From G963664115 sp965216035 (GTDB taxonomy: Bacteria; Acidobacteriota; Terriglobia; 20CM-2-55-15): a stretch of DNA of 64,000 nucleotides. The number at the start of each line of letters is the position of its first letter. The first letter of the stretch is position 1. The stretch lies in assembly GCA_965216035.1 (NCBI GenBank), contig CBDCFM010000019.1:434001-498000 (forward strand), given 5' to 3'. The notes under the pieces were generated by a model. That model was not told the origin of the DNA. It ran no database searches and saw only the letters and a program-made list of their open reading frames with translations. Below, piece by piece: positions 9,578 through 17,916 of the stretch. The translations under genes and the position numbers were made by a program.

Positions 9578-11209
9578 CTCGCTGCTGGCGAGAGGGCACG
9601 ATGTCCGTGTCCTGGACATGAACAACTATAGCTACGCAGATCGCGAGGTGGTGGCGTATGCGCGCGCTTACCAGCCTGATTGGGTGGGTGCTTCGGTCAA
9701 GACAGCTCTTGTGAGTTCCGCAGAACGGACAGTGCGTGAAATTCAGGGTGTTTGTCCCGACGCCCGACCATCGTGGGTGGTGCCCACATCGGTGTGCAGG
9801 GTCGCGACTATATGGCCTCTCAGGATGTCTATGAATTCGGTTTGACGGGTGAAGGCGAACGTGCATTGGCCGATTTAGTCGAAGGGAAGAACCCAAGCGA
9901 AATCGCGTGTCTTATTTACTATGACGATGGGGAATGGCGGCAGAACAGGACAGAGTTCATCTTTGATCTCGACAACTTGGCGTATCCAACATACCGGACA
10001 TGGGATCGGATCGACCGTTCAGGCTTTCCTTATCTGATGGTTCACAGCCGGGGCTGTCCTTTCTATTGCACGTTTTGCAGTGTTCCCAAGATCAACGGTC
10101 GTAAGTTCCGACGCCGTTCGCCCGAAGGAACCGTTGACGAACTGCGTCATGCTCGCAGCGAATATGTGTTCAGGGACTTCGAGTTTCTGGATGACAACCT
10201 GACGCTCCATATCGATCATGCAAAGGACGTCTGCGAAGCATTGATTCGAGCTGACTTGGGTGTGGGCTGGTATGCCAACAATGGAATCCGTGCGGACCGA
10301 CTCGACAAAGAACTGTGTGAGCTGATGAAGCGCTCAGGATGCAAGGGTGTTGCGATTGGTGTCGAATCCGCGGATGACGCGGTGCTGGCAGCGATCAAGA
10401 AAGGGGAGACCGTTGACCAGTTACGGAACGGAATCGGCCTTCTCAAGGAAACCGGAATTGTAGTCGGTGGGCACTTCATCGTGGGATTGCCCGGCGATAC
10501 GCTCGAAAAGGTGAAGAAAAGCATCGAGTTCAAAGACAATGTGGAACTCGACTACGCCTACTTCAACCAACTCGTCCCATATCCGGGAACGGAATTGGGC
10601 GAGTGGGCCATGGAAAACACGAATATTCTGGTCGAGGATGTCACCGACGCAAGTCATTTCGGAGCGAACGAACAGGTTTTCATGGAGACACCCGAATTTC
10701 CCAGGGAGGATCGCGAGGCTGTCTTCCGGCTGCTTTCAACGGACTTCACGGAAGGCAGCATTGAGTGTGACGATTTCAAGAACCTGTTTCGGGATCGAAT
10801 TGGCCTGAACGTTCTGCTTATCCGTTCCGCGAGGATGGATCCCTATTCCCACGTGCGGTCCTTGCTTCCGACAGGATCCGTTCTGGATGTTCTGGTTTCA
10901 TCGGGCGTGCGGATCGACGACCCGGCTGTGGACGGTTTGTTTGAATACCCCACGCCTGGCCTGATGGGTGTTAAGGGCTTGGGCAGACTGAGGAAGAAAC
11001 TGCGGCAAAAGTACGATCTTGTGCTGTATTTGAATTCCTTTCAGAACGGCATCAGTTTTGACAACATCGTCAAAATCGCGCGCCATTGTGGAACGAGAGT
11101 CTACGAATACCAGACCGGTCAATATTTGCGTGAAGTTAAACCGCGCGGCTATCGGACAACCGAGCTCTATTCGAAGAAGGCCGTTTCCGCCACGATTAGC
11201 GTGCAATAG
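9501..11209 (+). pseudogene. B12-binding domain radical SAM protein, frameshifted
   Basis: The first part (9501 to about 9763) encodes MKVLLIDPAGAQRYV, LAYLSSSLLARGHDVRVLDM and VREIQGVCPDA. It then runs out of frame to a stop at 9845. The rest is in another frame from about 9762 (PTIVGGAHIGVQG), with the 4Fe-4S motif CPFYCTFC, the GVES and FIVGLPG segments, and an extra C-terminal domain (VLLIRSARMD, YDLVLYLNSFQ, GTRVYEYQ). Adding one base around 9756-9768 would give a 569-aa protein of the same layout as the 6308-8134 gene. The downstream part could still be translated from the TTG at 9752, but it would lack most of the cobalamin-binding region. Whether the lesion is biological or technical cannot be decided here. 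Confidence 0.85.
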
Positions 11210-11215
11210 GGTCTT

Positions 11216-12328
11216 ATGCGGATCCTTCATCTTATTCCTTTCCTTTGGAGCGGCGCCGGCGACGTCGTCACGCGTCTGGCGGTCTCTCAGGAACAGAATG
11301 CCCGTGTTGCCGTCGTGACCAGCGGTAGCTCAAGGGGAGAATCGGACTCGGCGCTTTACCGGACGCGGTTGCAAAACTCGAGTGTCGGTCATTTTCAGGT
11401 CGATTTGTTTGACCGTGATCCGGCGGTATTCTGGAACAGCGTTTCCAAGTTAGAAGGAATTCTTGCTGAATTTTCTCCTGCTGTGGTTCATTGCCATTCC
11501 GGCGTACCGGCGGCCGCGGCAGCCGCTGTGCGTGACAGCGGGAGCCCAGGATTCCTTCAAATTGGCCAGCTGCACAGTTGGGGCGAGGACCGGCCGGCAT
11601 GGATGAACACCATGGATTTGTGGGCCTTTGGTCGCTGTGACCGAGTCGTGTGCAATTCCGCCGACTACCGTCAGATTCTCTTGAAATCGGGCATCTCTGC
11701 CGATCACATCGTCTCGATTCCATGGGGCCTGCCGTTGGAGGAAATACGAGAGGCGTCTTCGGAAAGTGAAAATATCCGGCCTGCCCGCTATCGCGTGGGC
11801 TTCGTCGGCCGGATTGAGCCGCGAAAGGGGCAGTTGGTCCTTGTCGAAGCTTTTGATCGACTACGCCAGGCAGGTACTGATGCCAATCTTGAGCTGATCG
11901 GGCCGCTTGCCGACTCGACCTACGCCGATCGAATTAGGAGTGCGATTAAGGATTTCGCGCTTGAGGATTGCGTTGTGATGCGCGGCGAGGTTCCCAGCGT
12001 TTATGCGAACGTTGGCGATTGGGATCTCTTCGTTTCGCTCTCAAGCGACGAAGGGCAGGGAATGGCGATCCTCGAGGCTATGGCGCTCGGTGTTCCCGTT
12101 ATTTCCAGCGACATCCCCGGTGTTCGAGATTTTCTCAAACATCAAGACAACGGTCTCATGGTCGACCCCTCGACGCCCAAGCGTGTGGCGGAAATGATCA
12201 CTTGGGCGTTGTTGCACCGCGAGGAGACGCTCGCGCTCGCATCCCGCGCCAGAAACATGGTCGAGGCGGACTACAAATGGGAGATGACTGTAACAGGCAC
12301 GGATCGTCTTTACTCACTGACAACTTGA
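11216..12328 (+). CDS. GT4 family glycosyltransferase
   Basis: The protein is 370 aa and starts MRILHLIPFLWSGAGDVV. The C-domain has YRVGFVGRIEPRKGQLVLVEAF and the catalytic E-x7-E segment EGQGMAILE followed by SSDIPGVRDF. Its N-domain lacks the cysteine-rich segment of the other two GT4 proteins in this locus, so it is a distinct branch. ATG 11216 follows the radical SAM stop by 6 nt, and the stop codon abuts the start of the NHL gene, so co-transcription is likely. It should transfer a hexose-type sugar to a growing glycan; donor and acceptor are unknown. Confidence 0.87.
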   Translation: MRILHLIPFLWSGAGDVVTRLAVSQEQNARVAVVTSGSSRGESDSALYRTRLQNSSVGHFQVDLFDRDPAVFWNSVSKLEGILAEFSPAVVHCHSGVPAAAAAAVRDSGSPGFLQIGQLHSWGEDRPAWMNTMDLWAFGRCDRVVCNSADYRQILLKSGISADHIVSIPWGLPLEEIREASSESENIRPARYRVGFVGRIEPRKGQLVLVEAFDRLRQAGTDANLELIGPLADSTYADRIRSAIKDFALEDCVVMRGEVPSVYANVGDWDLFVSLSSDEGQGMAILEAMALGVPVISSDIPGVRDFLKHQDNGLMVDPSTPKRVAEMITWALLHREETLALASRARNMVEADYKWEMTVTGTDRLYSLTT

Positions 12329-12886
12329 ATGGGCAACAAGAAGAAGCGGCAGAAACGGAATCTCAGAACAACCTCGGCATCAGCGGGTGGAGGGTACATC
12401 GACTGGACCGTTGATGGAGAGGGCCGTCTCGTTGCTGTGGACGAAGTTGAGCATCGACTCGCGATCGAACAGTCAGATGGACAATTCAAGTTTTTCGGCC
12501 AGAAGGGATCGGGTCCCGAACAGTTTCACTACCCGCGAAGTATCGAAATTCTGAATGGGATCGCCTATGTAGTCGATTCCTGGAATCATCGCGTTCAGAT
12601 GTTCGAGTTGCCGACATGGACGTTCAAAGGAGCGTTCGGAAACGACGGTGAACTTTCAGCGCAGCTTTTCTGTCCCAGTTGGATCACCGTTGTCCGTCGG
12701 GACAACGAAGCTCCTTGGCTATTGATTGCTGACACGAACAACAACCGACTGTCGTTCTATGACACCGCCGGGTTATATCTGTTTGAAAGCGAGCTGCCTC
12801 ATTCCCGCTATCCGATCAAAGTTCAAATACGAAACCATCGGATCGAAGTGAAATATGAAGACGAACGGTGGGAATGCATCTGTTAG
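12329..12886 (+). CDS. NHL repeat-containing protein, short
   Basis: The protein is 185 aa. The basic start MGNKKKRQKRN is not a signal peptide, so the protein is probably cytoplasmic. It holds about three beta-propeller blades of NHL type: GYIDWTVDGEGRLVAVDE, then FHYPRSIEILNGIAYVVDSWNHRVQMF, here split in two segments, then LLIADTNNNRLSFYD. A full propeller usually needs five or six blades, so this is either a partial propeller or a subunit that oligomerises. Translation starts directly after the GT4 stop (TGA-ATG). No catalytic function is suggested; a binding or scaffold role for the locus is inference. Confidence 0.75.
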   Translation: MGNKKKRQKRNLRTTSASAGGGYIDWTVDGEGRLVAVDEVEHRLAIEQSDGQFKFFGQKGSGPEQFHYPRSIEILNGIAYVVDSWNHRVQMFELPTWTFKGAFGNDGELSAQLFCPSWITVVRRDNEAPWLLIADTNNNRLSFYDTAGLYLFESELPHSRYPIKVQIRNHRIEVKYEDERWECIC

Positions 12887-12934
12887 TTACGGCCCGGAGC
12901 ATCAGCCAGAGGCCCGCGTTGGTCATTTAACATC

Positions 12935-14164
12935 ATGAGTCTTCTAACAGTTTCTCCACAGTCGAAATATTCGGAGCAGGTTCGGCTGAAATATACAACA
13001 GACTACTATCTGAATACGTGCGGAGGAGCGGATACTGTCGCTTTCGACGAGAATTGCGGCCTGCCTCAGCGCCTGGCGAATGCGTTCAGAATGGCAAATT
13101 TGAATCCGCACAAAGAAGTGCTTGATTTGGGATGTGGCCGTGGGGAGTTGGTACATGAAGCCGCCAAGTTAGGCTGTAAAGCGATCGGGATCGACTATAG
13201 TCCCGATGCAATCCAGATAGCACGGCAAGGCTGCCGCGGGACTTCCTGGGAGAAACGTTGTGAATTCATAATGGCTCGCACTGACGAAGACTCTCTCGGG
13301 AACGATCAGTTTGATGTTATTTTCGCCCTGGATATATTCGAGCATTTGCACCGAGACGAACTCCGGCAGCTCCTCGCCGTTGTTAAAAGGCGGCTCAAGC
13401 CCAGTGGTCGGTTTGTCTTTCATACTTCACCAAACAGATACTACTACTCAGTTGCGTATCGCGCCGTCTACGAATTATCACGTGCGACTGGCAAGTCTCG
13501 ACTCCCGAAAAACAGCCGCTGTTGTCACGAGAACGTTATGCATATCGGAGAGCTCACTCGGAAGGAGGTGGAATATCTCCTAGCCGAATCCGGTCTAAGC
13601 TTCCACACCTCTGTCTTTGGATTAGAGCGTATTCTGCACACTGTTGAAAAAAGCGGCCTGGCGCCGATTGCGCTTCGTCGCCTAGCGTCGTGGGCGTGTA
13701 ATCCTCTGTTGCGCACTTACGCCAATAGCGATATTTCAGGTGTGGGAGCGCATGAGTTTCAGGTATTGGATGGTTGCTTTACACTGAAGCAAGGCAGTGA
13801 GATCTCATTGGACCATCCGTTCTTTTTCCACGAGGGTTGGTACGTTCCTGTGGCCGGAGAGTCCCCTCATCGTTGGACGTCTCCCCACTTTTCCGTGAAA
13901 GCCATTGCTAATGAACAGGTCCGACTGCGTCTACTGTTCCTCTCAAGGCCTGGCCAGACGGTAAGACTGATCGTATCTTTACGAGGTATTGGCAGGAATT
14001 CTTACGTTGTGGGACAAGATGGTGATTCTGAAATCTGTTTACGATGGCCGGGGACCCGGCATCCGGTGTCGGCCCAATTCACAGTAACGCCCGGCATGCG
14101 AATAGATCGGGACCCCCGCGTTTTTGGCGTCTGCTTGGCAAAGGTGATCTGTGAAAGAAACTGA
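12935..14164 (+). CDS. class I SAM-dependent methyltransferase with C-terminal beta-rich domain
   Basis: The protein is 409 aa. The SAM-binding motif VLDLGCGRGE is near residue 65, followed by GIDYSPDA and the motif II region FDVIFALDIFEHL. Residues from about 260 onward form an extra beta-rich domain with GWYVPVAGESPHRWTSPHF. This style of segment is common in proteins of capsule and O-antigen loci and may bind carbohydrate. The family methylates sugars or other glycan groups, and O-methylation of the glycan is the likely role. ATG 12935 was chosen; the last 14 nt overlap the next methyltransferase gene, which suggests coupled translation. Confidence 0.82.
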   Translation: MSLLTVSPQSKYSEQVRLKYTTDYYLNTCGGADTVAFDENCGLPQRLANAFRMANLNPHKEVLDLGCGRGELVHEAAKLGCKAIGIDYSPDAIQIARQGCRGTSWEKRCEFIMARTDEDSLGNDQFDVIFALDIFEHLHRDELRQLLAVVKRRLKPSGRFVFHTSPNRYYYSVAYRAVYELSRATGKSRLPKNSRCCHENVMHIGELTRKEVEYLLAESGLSFHTSVFGLERILHTVEKSGLAPIALRRLASWACNPLLRTYANSDISGVGAHEFQVLDGCFTLKQGSEISLDHPFFFHEGWYVPVAGESPHRWTSPHFSVKAIANEQVRLRLLFLSRPGQTVRLIVSLRGIGRNSYVVGQDGDSEICLRWPGTRHPVSAQFTVTPGMRIDRDPRVFGVCLAKVICERN

Positions 14165-14912
14165 AGACGAATTCTGGGATTACGGAGAGAAGATCTACCC
14201 CGCACCGGCGATCGTTGAAAACTACCTCGAGCAATTAGTTTACTTGTTTTCGCCTGGGCGCACTGTTGCCGATCTTGGGTGCGGAAGGGGCGAGTTCATG
14301 AACGTGCTGAAAAGGCACGGACATCACGCCATCGGCGTAGATTTGAGTTCAAAGAGTCGCAACCGGATCACTCAAAAGGGTTTCCAATTCCACCAGGTGG
14401 ACATGATCGAGTTTCTGGAGACGTCCCCGGCAGGATACAACGGACTTTTCACCTATGGGTTAATCGAACATCTTGATGCCGATACCATCAGCAAGGTTTT
14501 TAGAGTTATGGGTGAGCATTGTCCCACTGGTACTGAAGCTGTGTTCGCTACGCATAATCCGTCCTCCTTACTGGCGCATACACGTCCACTTTTTGCGGAA
14601 CTCTCCCATGAACGGTTATACAGTCAGGAATTGCTGGAATTTCTGTTCGAAAGCAATGGCTTCGAGGTCCGGAAAGCAGGTCCATTGGTCCAGGTGGAGA
14701 AACTCATTTCTGATAAGGCTCTTAAAGTGGATGACAACGAGCGGTTTATGGAATGCCTGGATCAGATCAAGAAGCAGGGGAAGGCTTTGCCTGCAGAAAC
14801 AGAGATTAACTATCTCGCGGGACGGGTCCAGGTCATAGAACTTGTGATGACTGAAATCGTTAAGCTATTGAACATTCCCATGGACTACTTCGTCTTTGCC
14901 ACAAAGAAATGA
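14151..14912 (+). CDS. class I SAM-dependent methyltransferase
   Basis: The protein is 253 aa. Motif I is VADLGCGRGEF near residue 42, followed by GVDLSS and GLFTYGLIEHLD. It starts at GTG 14151 inside the end of the preceding methyltransferase. It resembles that protein's SAM domain but has no extra C-terminal domain. Methylation of a sugar residue in the glycan is the simplest role given the neighbours. No terminator-like hairpin is evident in the 241 bp that follow it. Confidence 0.83.
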   Translation: MKETEDEFWDYGEKIYPAPAIVENYLEQLVYLFSPGRTVADLGCGRGEFMNVLKRHGHHAIGVDLSSKSRNRITQKGFQFHQVDMIEFLETSPAGYNGLFTYGLIEHLDADTISKVFRVMGEHCPTGTEAVFATHNPSSLLAHTRPLFAELSHERLYSQELLEFLFESNGFEVRKAGPLVQVEKLISDKALKVDDNERFMECLDQIKKQGKALPAETEINYLAGRVQVIELVMTEIVKLLNIPMDYFVFATKK

Positions 14913-15575
14913 CGCTTCGATAGAGCCGCAGGCGTCTTGTAGAGTCGGTCTTTTGCCCTCCGGATGCTGAGACGGGGGACAGCACACATCGTGTCAAGAT
15001 GTCAGCAGGCCGAATAAACCTGCGTCGGTTTCTCGACATGTTCCCATCCGCATAGAAGATCCGTGAGACTGCCTTCGGTTCGTATTGTCATGACCTAGCT
15101 AGACATTGCGATCGTGCGGAATATGGCGTGCTACTTGCTTCCCAACCTTTAAGATGATTTATGTGGTAAACCTCTGTGGCTACGGAAGTTTTGGAGACGA
15201 CTGCTATGTCGAGCCACTTCGAACATGTCTTGGCAAAGTCTGGCCATCCTCAACAATCGCCATCGATCGAATGGATGAGGTCCCGTTCCTTCCGGATAGT
15301 CAAGAGGCCGTTGTCCTTGGCGGAAGCGGTCTTTTGTTCAACCACGTTTGGGACTCCGGTGCCAATAACCTTCGGCATTATTTGCGCTATCCAGCAGTGA
15401 TGCAGGCGTTCGGCAAGCCAACGTTCGCTCTTGCTCTCGGAGTTCAGGGGCAGCTATTACCGCGAGACCTCGAGCCCTACGTGGATATTCTTAACGCAAT
15501 GACATTGCGTACGGTTCGGGATCCCCAAAGCGCCCAGATACTACGGGAGGCAGGTGTTTCGGCGCCGGTCATTGA

Positions 15576-15584
15576 GAGCGCAGA
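15576..15584. repeat. left 9-bp target site duplication
   Basis: GAGCGCAGA is identical to the copy at 16971-16979 on the other side of the IS256-family element. A perfect 9-bp duplication fits this family and marks the exact insertion point. Confidence 0.92.
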
Positions 15585-16970
15585 GAGTTATAACCGAATC
15601 TGGTGTTTGAGGGATTGAAGAAAAGCGGCGTATCTGGTTGATTTGTTGTTTACGAGACTTCAAAGCAACCAAAGGAGATACGCCACTATGAGTAAGAGTA
15701 TCGTTATTGAACTGGAAGATCGAGAAGCGATTGCAGACCCAGTGACCGACCTGCTACGAGCCGGGGCGCAAGAGCTGATCCAACGCGCTGTGGAAGCCGA
15801 ACTGTCCGAACTGCTATCCCAGCACGGCGATCGGCGAACCGAGACGGGGAAGGCTGGAGTGGTGCGCAACGGTTATCTGCCTGAACGCGAGCTGCAGACC
15901 GGCCTGGGTCCGGTAACGGTGCAAATCCCGAAGGTTCGCGCCAAGACGGGCGAAGCTGTGACGTTCCGCTCGGCCCTGGTACCCCCCTACATTCGGAAGA
16001 CGCAGTCGATGGAAGCCGCCGTGCCGTGGTTGTATTTGAAAGGCGTCTCCAGTGGCGAGATGGGTGAGGCCCTGAAAGTTCTTGTCGGTCCGAAGGCGCA
16101 GGGCTTGTCAGCGAGCACGGTATCGCGCTTGAAACGGGTCTGGGCTGAAGAGTACCGCATCGGGTGCGACCAGCGTTTGGACGCCGACCGCTGGGTCTAT
16201 GTCTGGGCCGACGGTATCTACAGCGGACTTCGAGCTGAACAAACCAAGTTGTGTGCGTTGGTCGTGATCGGCGTGAATGAACGCGGAGAGAAGCGTTTTC
16301 TGGCGATCGAAGACGGTGTACGGGAATCGACACAGAGTTGGCGTGAGGTCTTGTTGAAGCTGAAGTCCCGAGGGATGAATATTCCGAAGTTGGCCATCGG
16401 TGACGGGGCGATGGGGTTCTGGGCCGCACTGGAGGAAATCTATCCCGAGACACACCAACAACGCTGCTGGATGCACAAGACCATGAATGTGCTCAACTGC
16501 TTACCCAAGTCGGTCCAGGCGAAAGCGAAACAGGCACTGCACGCGATCTGGAAGGCTGAGACACACGCAGATGCCGAGAAGGCATTCGATCTGCTCATTG
16601 AAACCTATGAGCCGAAGTATCCGAAAGCCACTGTCTGCCTGCAGAAAGACAGAGAAGCACTGCTGGCCTTTTACGGCTTTCCGGCCAAGCACTGGCAGAG
16701 CATCCGAACGACTAATCCCATTGAATCGACCTTTGCCACCATTCGACACCGAACCAAGCGATCCAGAGGCTGCCTGACACGGGATGGAATGCTGCACATG
16801 ATGTTCAAGCTGGGTCAGTGCGCTGAGAAGAACTGGCGACGATTACGAGGATTCGATGATCTGGTCAAGGTGATTACTGGAGTGAAATTTAACGATGGAA
16901 TCGAAGTGACAAAGCTCGATCAGACCGCCGCTTGAATCAATCTCCTAAACACCACTTTTGACAATAACTC
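15585..16970 (+). mobile_element. IS256-family insertion sequence (1386 bp)
   Basis: The element is bounded by imperfect terminal inverted repeats. The left end reads GAGTTAT followed by 9 variable nt and TGGTGTTT. The right end, read in reverse complement, has the same GAGTTAT, 9 nt and TGGTGTTT. Direct 9-bp repeats flank it. It holds one transposase gene. The intact ends, perfect target duplication and restorable host gene all point to a recent insertion. Confidence 0.93.
15688..16935 (+). CDS. IS256-family (mutator-type) transposase
   Basis: The protein is 415 aa, a normal length for the family. The DDE triad is visible: D175 in WADGIYSG, D239 in IGDGAMGFW and E346 in NPIESTF. The family's conserved C-x2-H follows the second D (RCWMHKTMNVL). 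ATG 15688 has the Shine-Dalgarno AAAGGAG at 15671-15677; the frame is open upstream to 15643 without homology. The enzyme cuts and joins the element ends. All family landmarks are present, so it is probably active. Confidence 0.95.
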   Translation: MSKSIVIELEDREAIADPVTDLLRAGAQELIQRAVEAELSELLSQHGDRRTETGKAGVVRNGYLPERELQTGLGPVTVQIPKVRAKTGEAVTFRSALVPPYIRKTQSMEAAVPWLYLKGVSSGEMGEALKVLVGPKAQGLSASTVSRLKRVWAEEYRIGCDQRLDADRWVYVWADGIYSGLRAEQTKLCALVVIGVNERGEKRFLAIEDGVRESTQSWREVLLKLKSRGMNIPKLAIGDGAMGFWAALEEIYPETHQQRCWMHKTMNVLNCLPKSVQAKAKQALHAIWKAETHADAEKAFDLLIETYEPKYPKATVCLQKDREALLAFYGFPAKHWQSIRTTNPIESTFATIRHRTKRSRGCLTRDGMLHMMFKLGQCAEKNWRRLRGFDDLVKVITGVKFNDGIEVTKLDQTAA

Positions 16971-16979
16971 GAGCGCAGA
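16971..16979. repeat. right 9-bp target site duplication
   Basis: Second copy of GAGCGCAGA. The host gene continues at 16980, whose C completes the GAC codon at the repaired junction. Confidence 0.92.
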
Positions 16980-17565
16980 CTTGTCTTACTTGATGCCATT
17001 GCCTAAGAGGCTTCGGAAAAAAACTGGAAAAAAGCCTGTGTTGGGAATTGCCGTTTCTCAGCCTTTCAAAGGAATTCTTCACAAAGAGTATGAGGGTTTT
17101 GAAGGCAGAGTACTGGATGCGTTATCGAATCTGGATCTCGAATTCGACCTTCATTTCTATTCCTTCGACCGCAGAAACGAAGGCGCAATCGCCGATGATT
17201 GGACCGGTTCGCATTCACGTTCGTTCTACGATCCGATCCGTTCGGATGCAGTCGAACACTTCGTCAGAGCGATTGGCGAATCCGACATTTTTCTTACGTC
17301 TCGCCTTCATGGCGTGATTCTCTCAGCGCGAATCGGGATTCCATTCGTATCCATCGGCGTACCCGGGGAAAAAGTCGAACGAGAGGCACGTGCGCTTGAG
17401 AGCTCTTCTCATCTTCCTTATTCATCAGACCCAAGCGATATAGTGGAAACAGTTCGCAATGCCTGGGCAAGCCGCAGGCAGACTGCGAATCGGTTGTCTC
17501 AGGCTGTTTTCAATCAAGAAGCGCTGGCGGAGAAAACCTTAGCGGCTCTATACTCCTGCGCCTGA

Positions 17566-17916
17566 CGTCAACGCCTACGCACCGTGACTGTCGACACCCA
17601 TATTCAATTATTCGCAAGATCGATCCTGGGCAAGAAGCGGCCTGCCTAATAGTCATCAACGAAAAGGACCTTGCCGGGCTTTCGGAGGGACTCTATCGCG
17701 ACGTATTCTGTTCTCTGTTTCGAGTCGCACTTGAGATTGCGGAACGGAACAGCGCAATGGGCATGCCGGTATCGGGCACGCCAAAGAAGCTGGAAACGGA
17801 CCGAGGTATTTGACCCCCCTCACCCCGGCTTGCCCTGCTATGACGGTGATATACTTTTCGAGAAAGCTTATTGAGTGGATACCTTCTTCTGCTTGCCAAT
17901 CGAGGTCTGACCCGAA
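17566..17916 (+). other. intergenic stretch with an open frame lacking a start
   Basis: No confident gene. One frame is open from inside the pyruvyl transferase gene to a TGA at 17811-17813 and encodes a protein-like stretch (LSEGLYRDVFCSLF, VALEIAERNSA), but no ATG, GTG or TTG precedes it after the upstream stop. It may be the tail of a deleted gene, since it sits where the glycan locus ends. I do not recognise it. No terminator was seen. Confidence 0.35.

Larger units (their letters stand above)
15154..17565 (+). pseudogene. polysaccharide pyruvyl transferase family gene, interrupted by an IS256-family element
   Basis: The 5' part (15154-15584) starts MIYVVNLCGYGSFGDD and has VVLGGSGLLFNH and LRTVRDPQSAQILREAGV. 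The 3' part (16980-17565) has PVLGIAVSQPF and LTSRLHGVILSARIGIPF. Joining 15584 directly to 16980, which removes the element and one 9-bp target copy, restores one frame of 338 aa. The junction then reads APVIESADLSYLMP, matching SPVFVCADLAYLTP in the paralogue at 2003-3448. ATG 15154 was chosen over an upstream TTG at 15106. Unlike its paralogue it lacks the extra C-terminal domain. Pyruvylation or a related PEP-dependent step on the glycan is the inferred ancestral role. Confidence 0.93.

Noticed and set aside
198..17565. Prophage or integrative element
   Set aside because: No integrase, attachment repeats or phage structural genes were seen; the gene content is that of a glycan locus with one simple insertion sequence.
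17671..17874. 67-codon plus-strand frame
   Set aside because: It overlaps a better-looking open frame in another phase, has no Shine-Dalgarno and no recognisable features.
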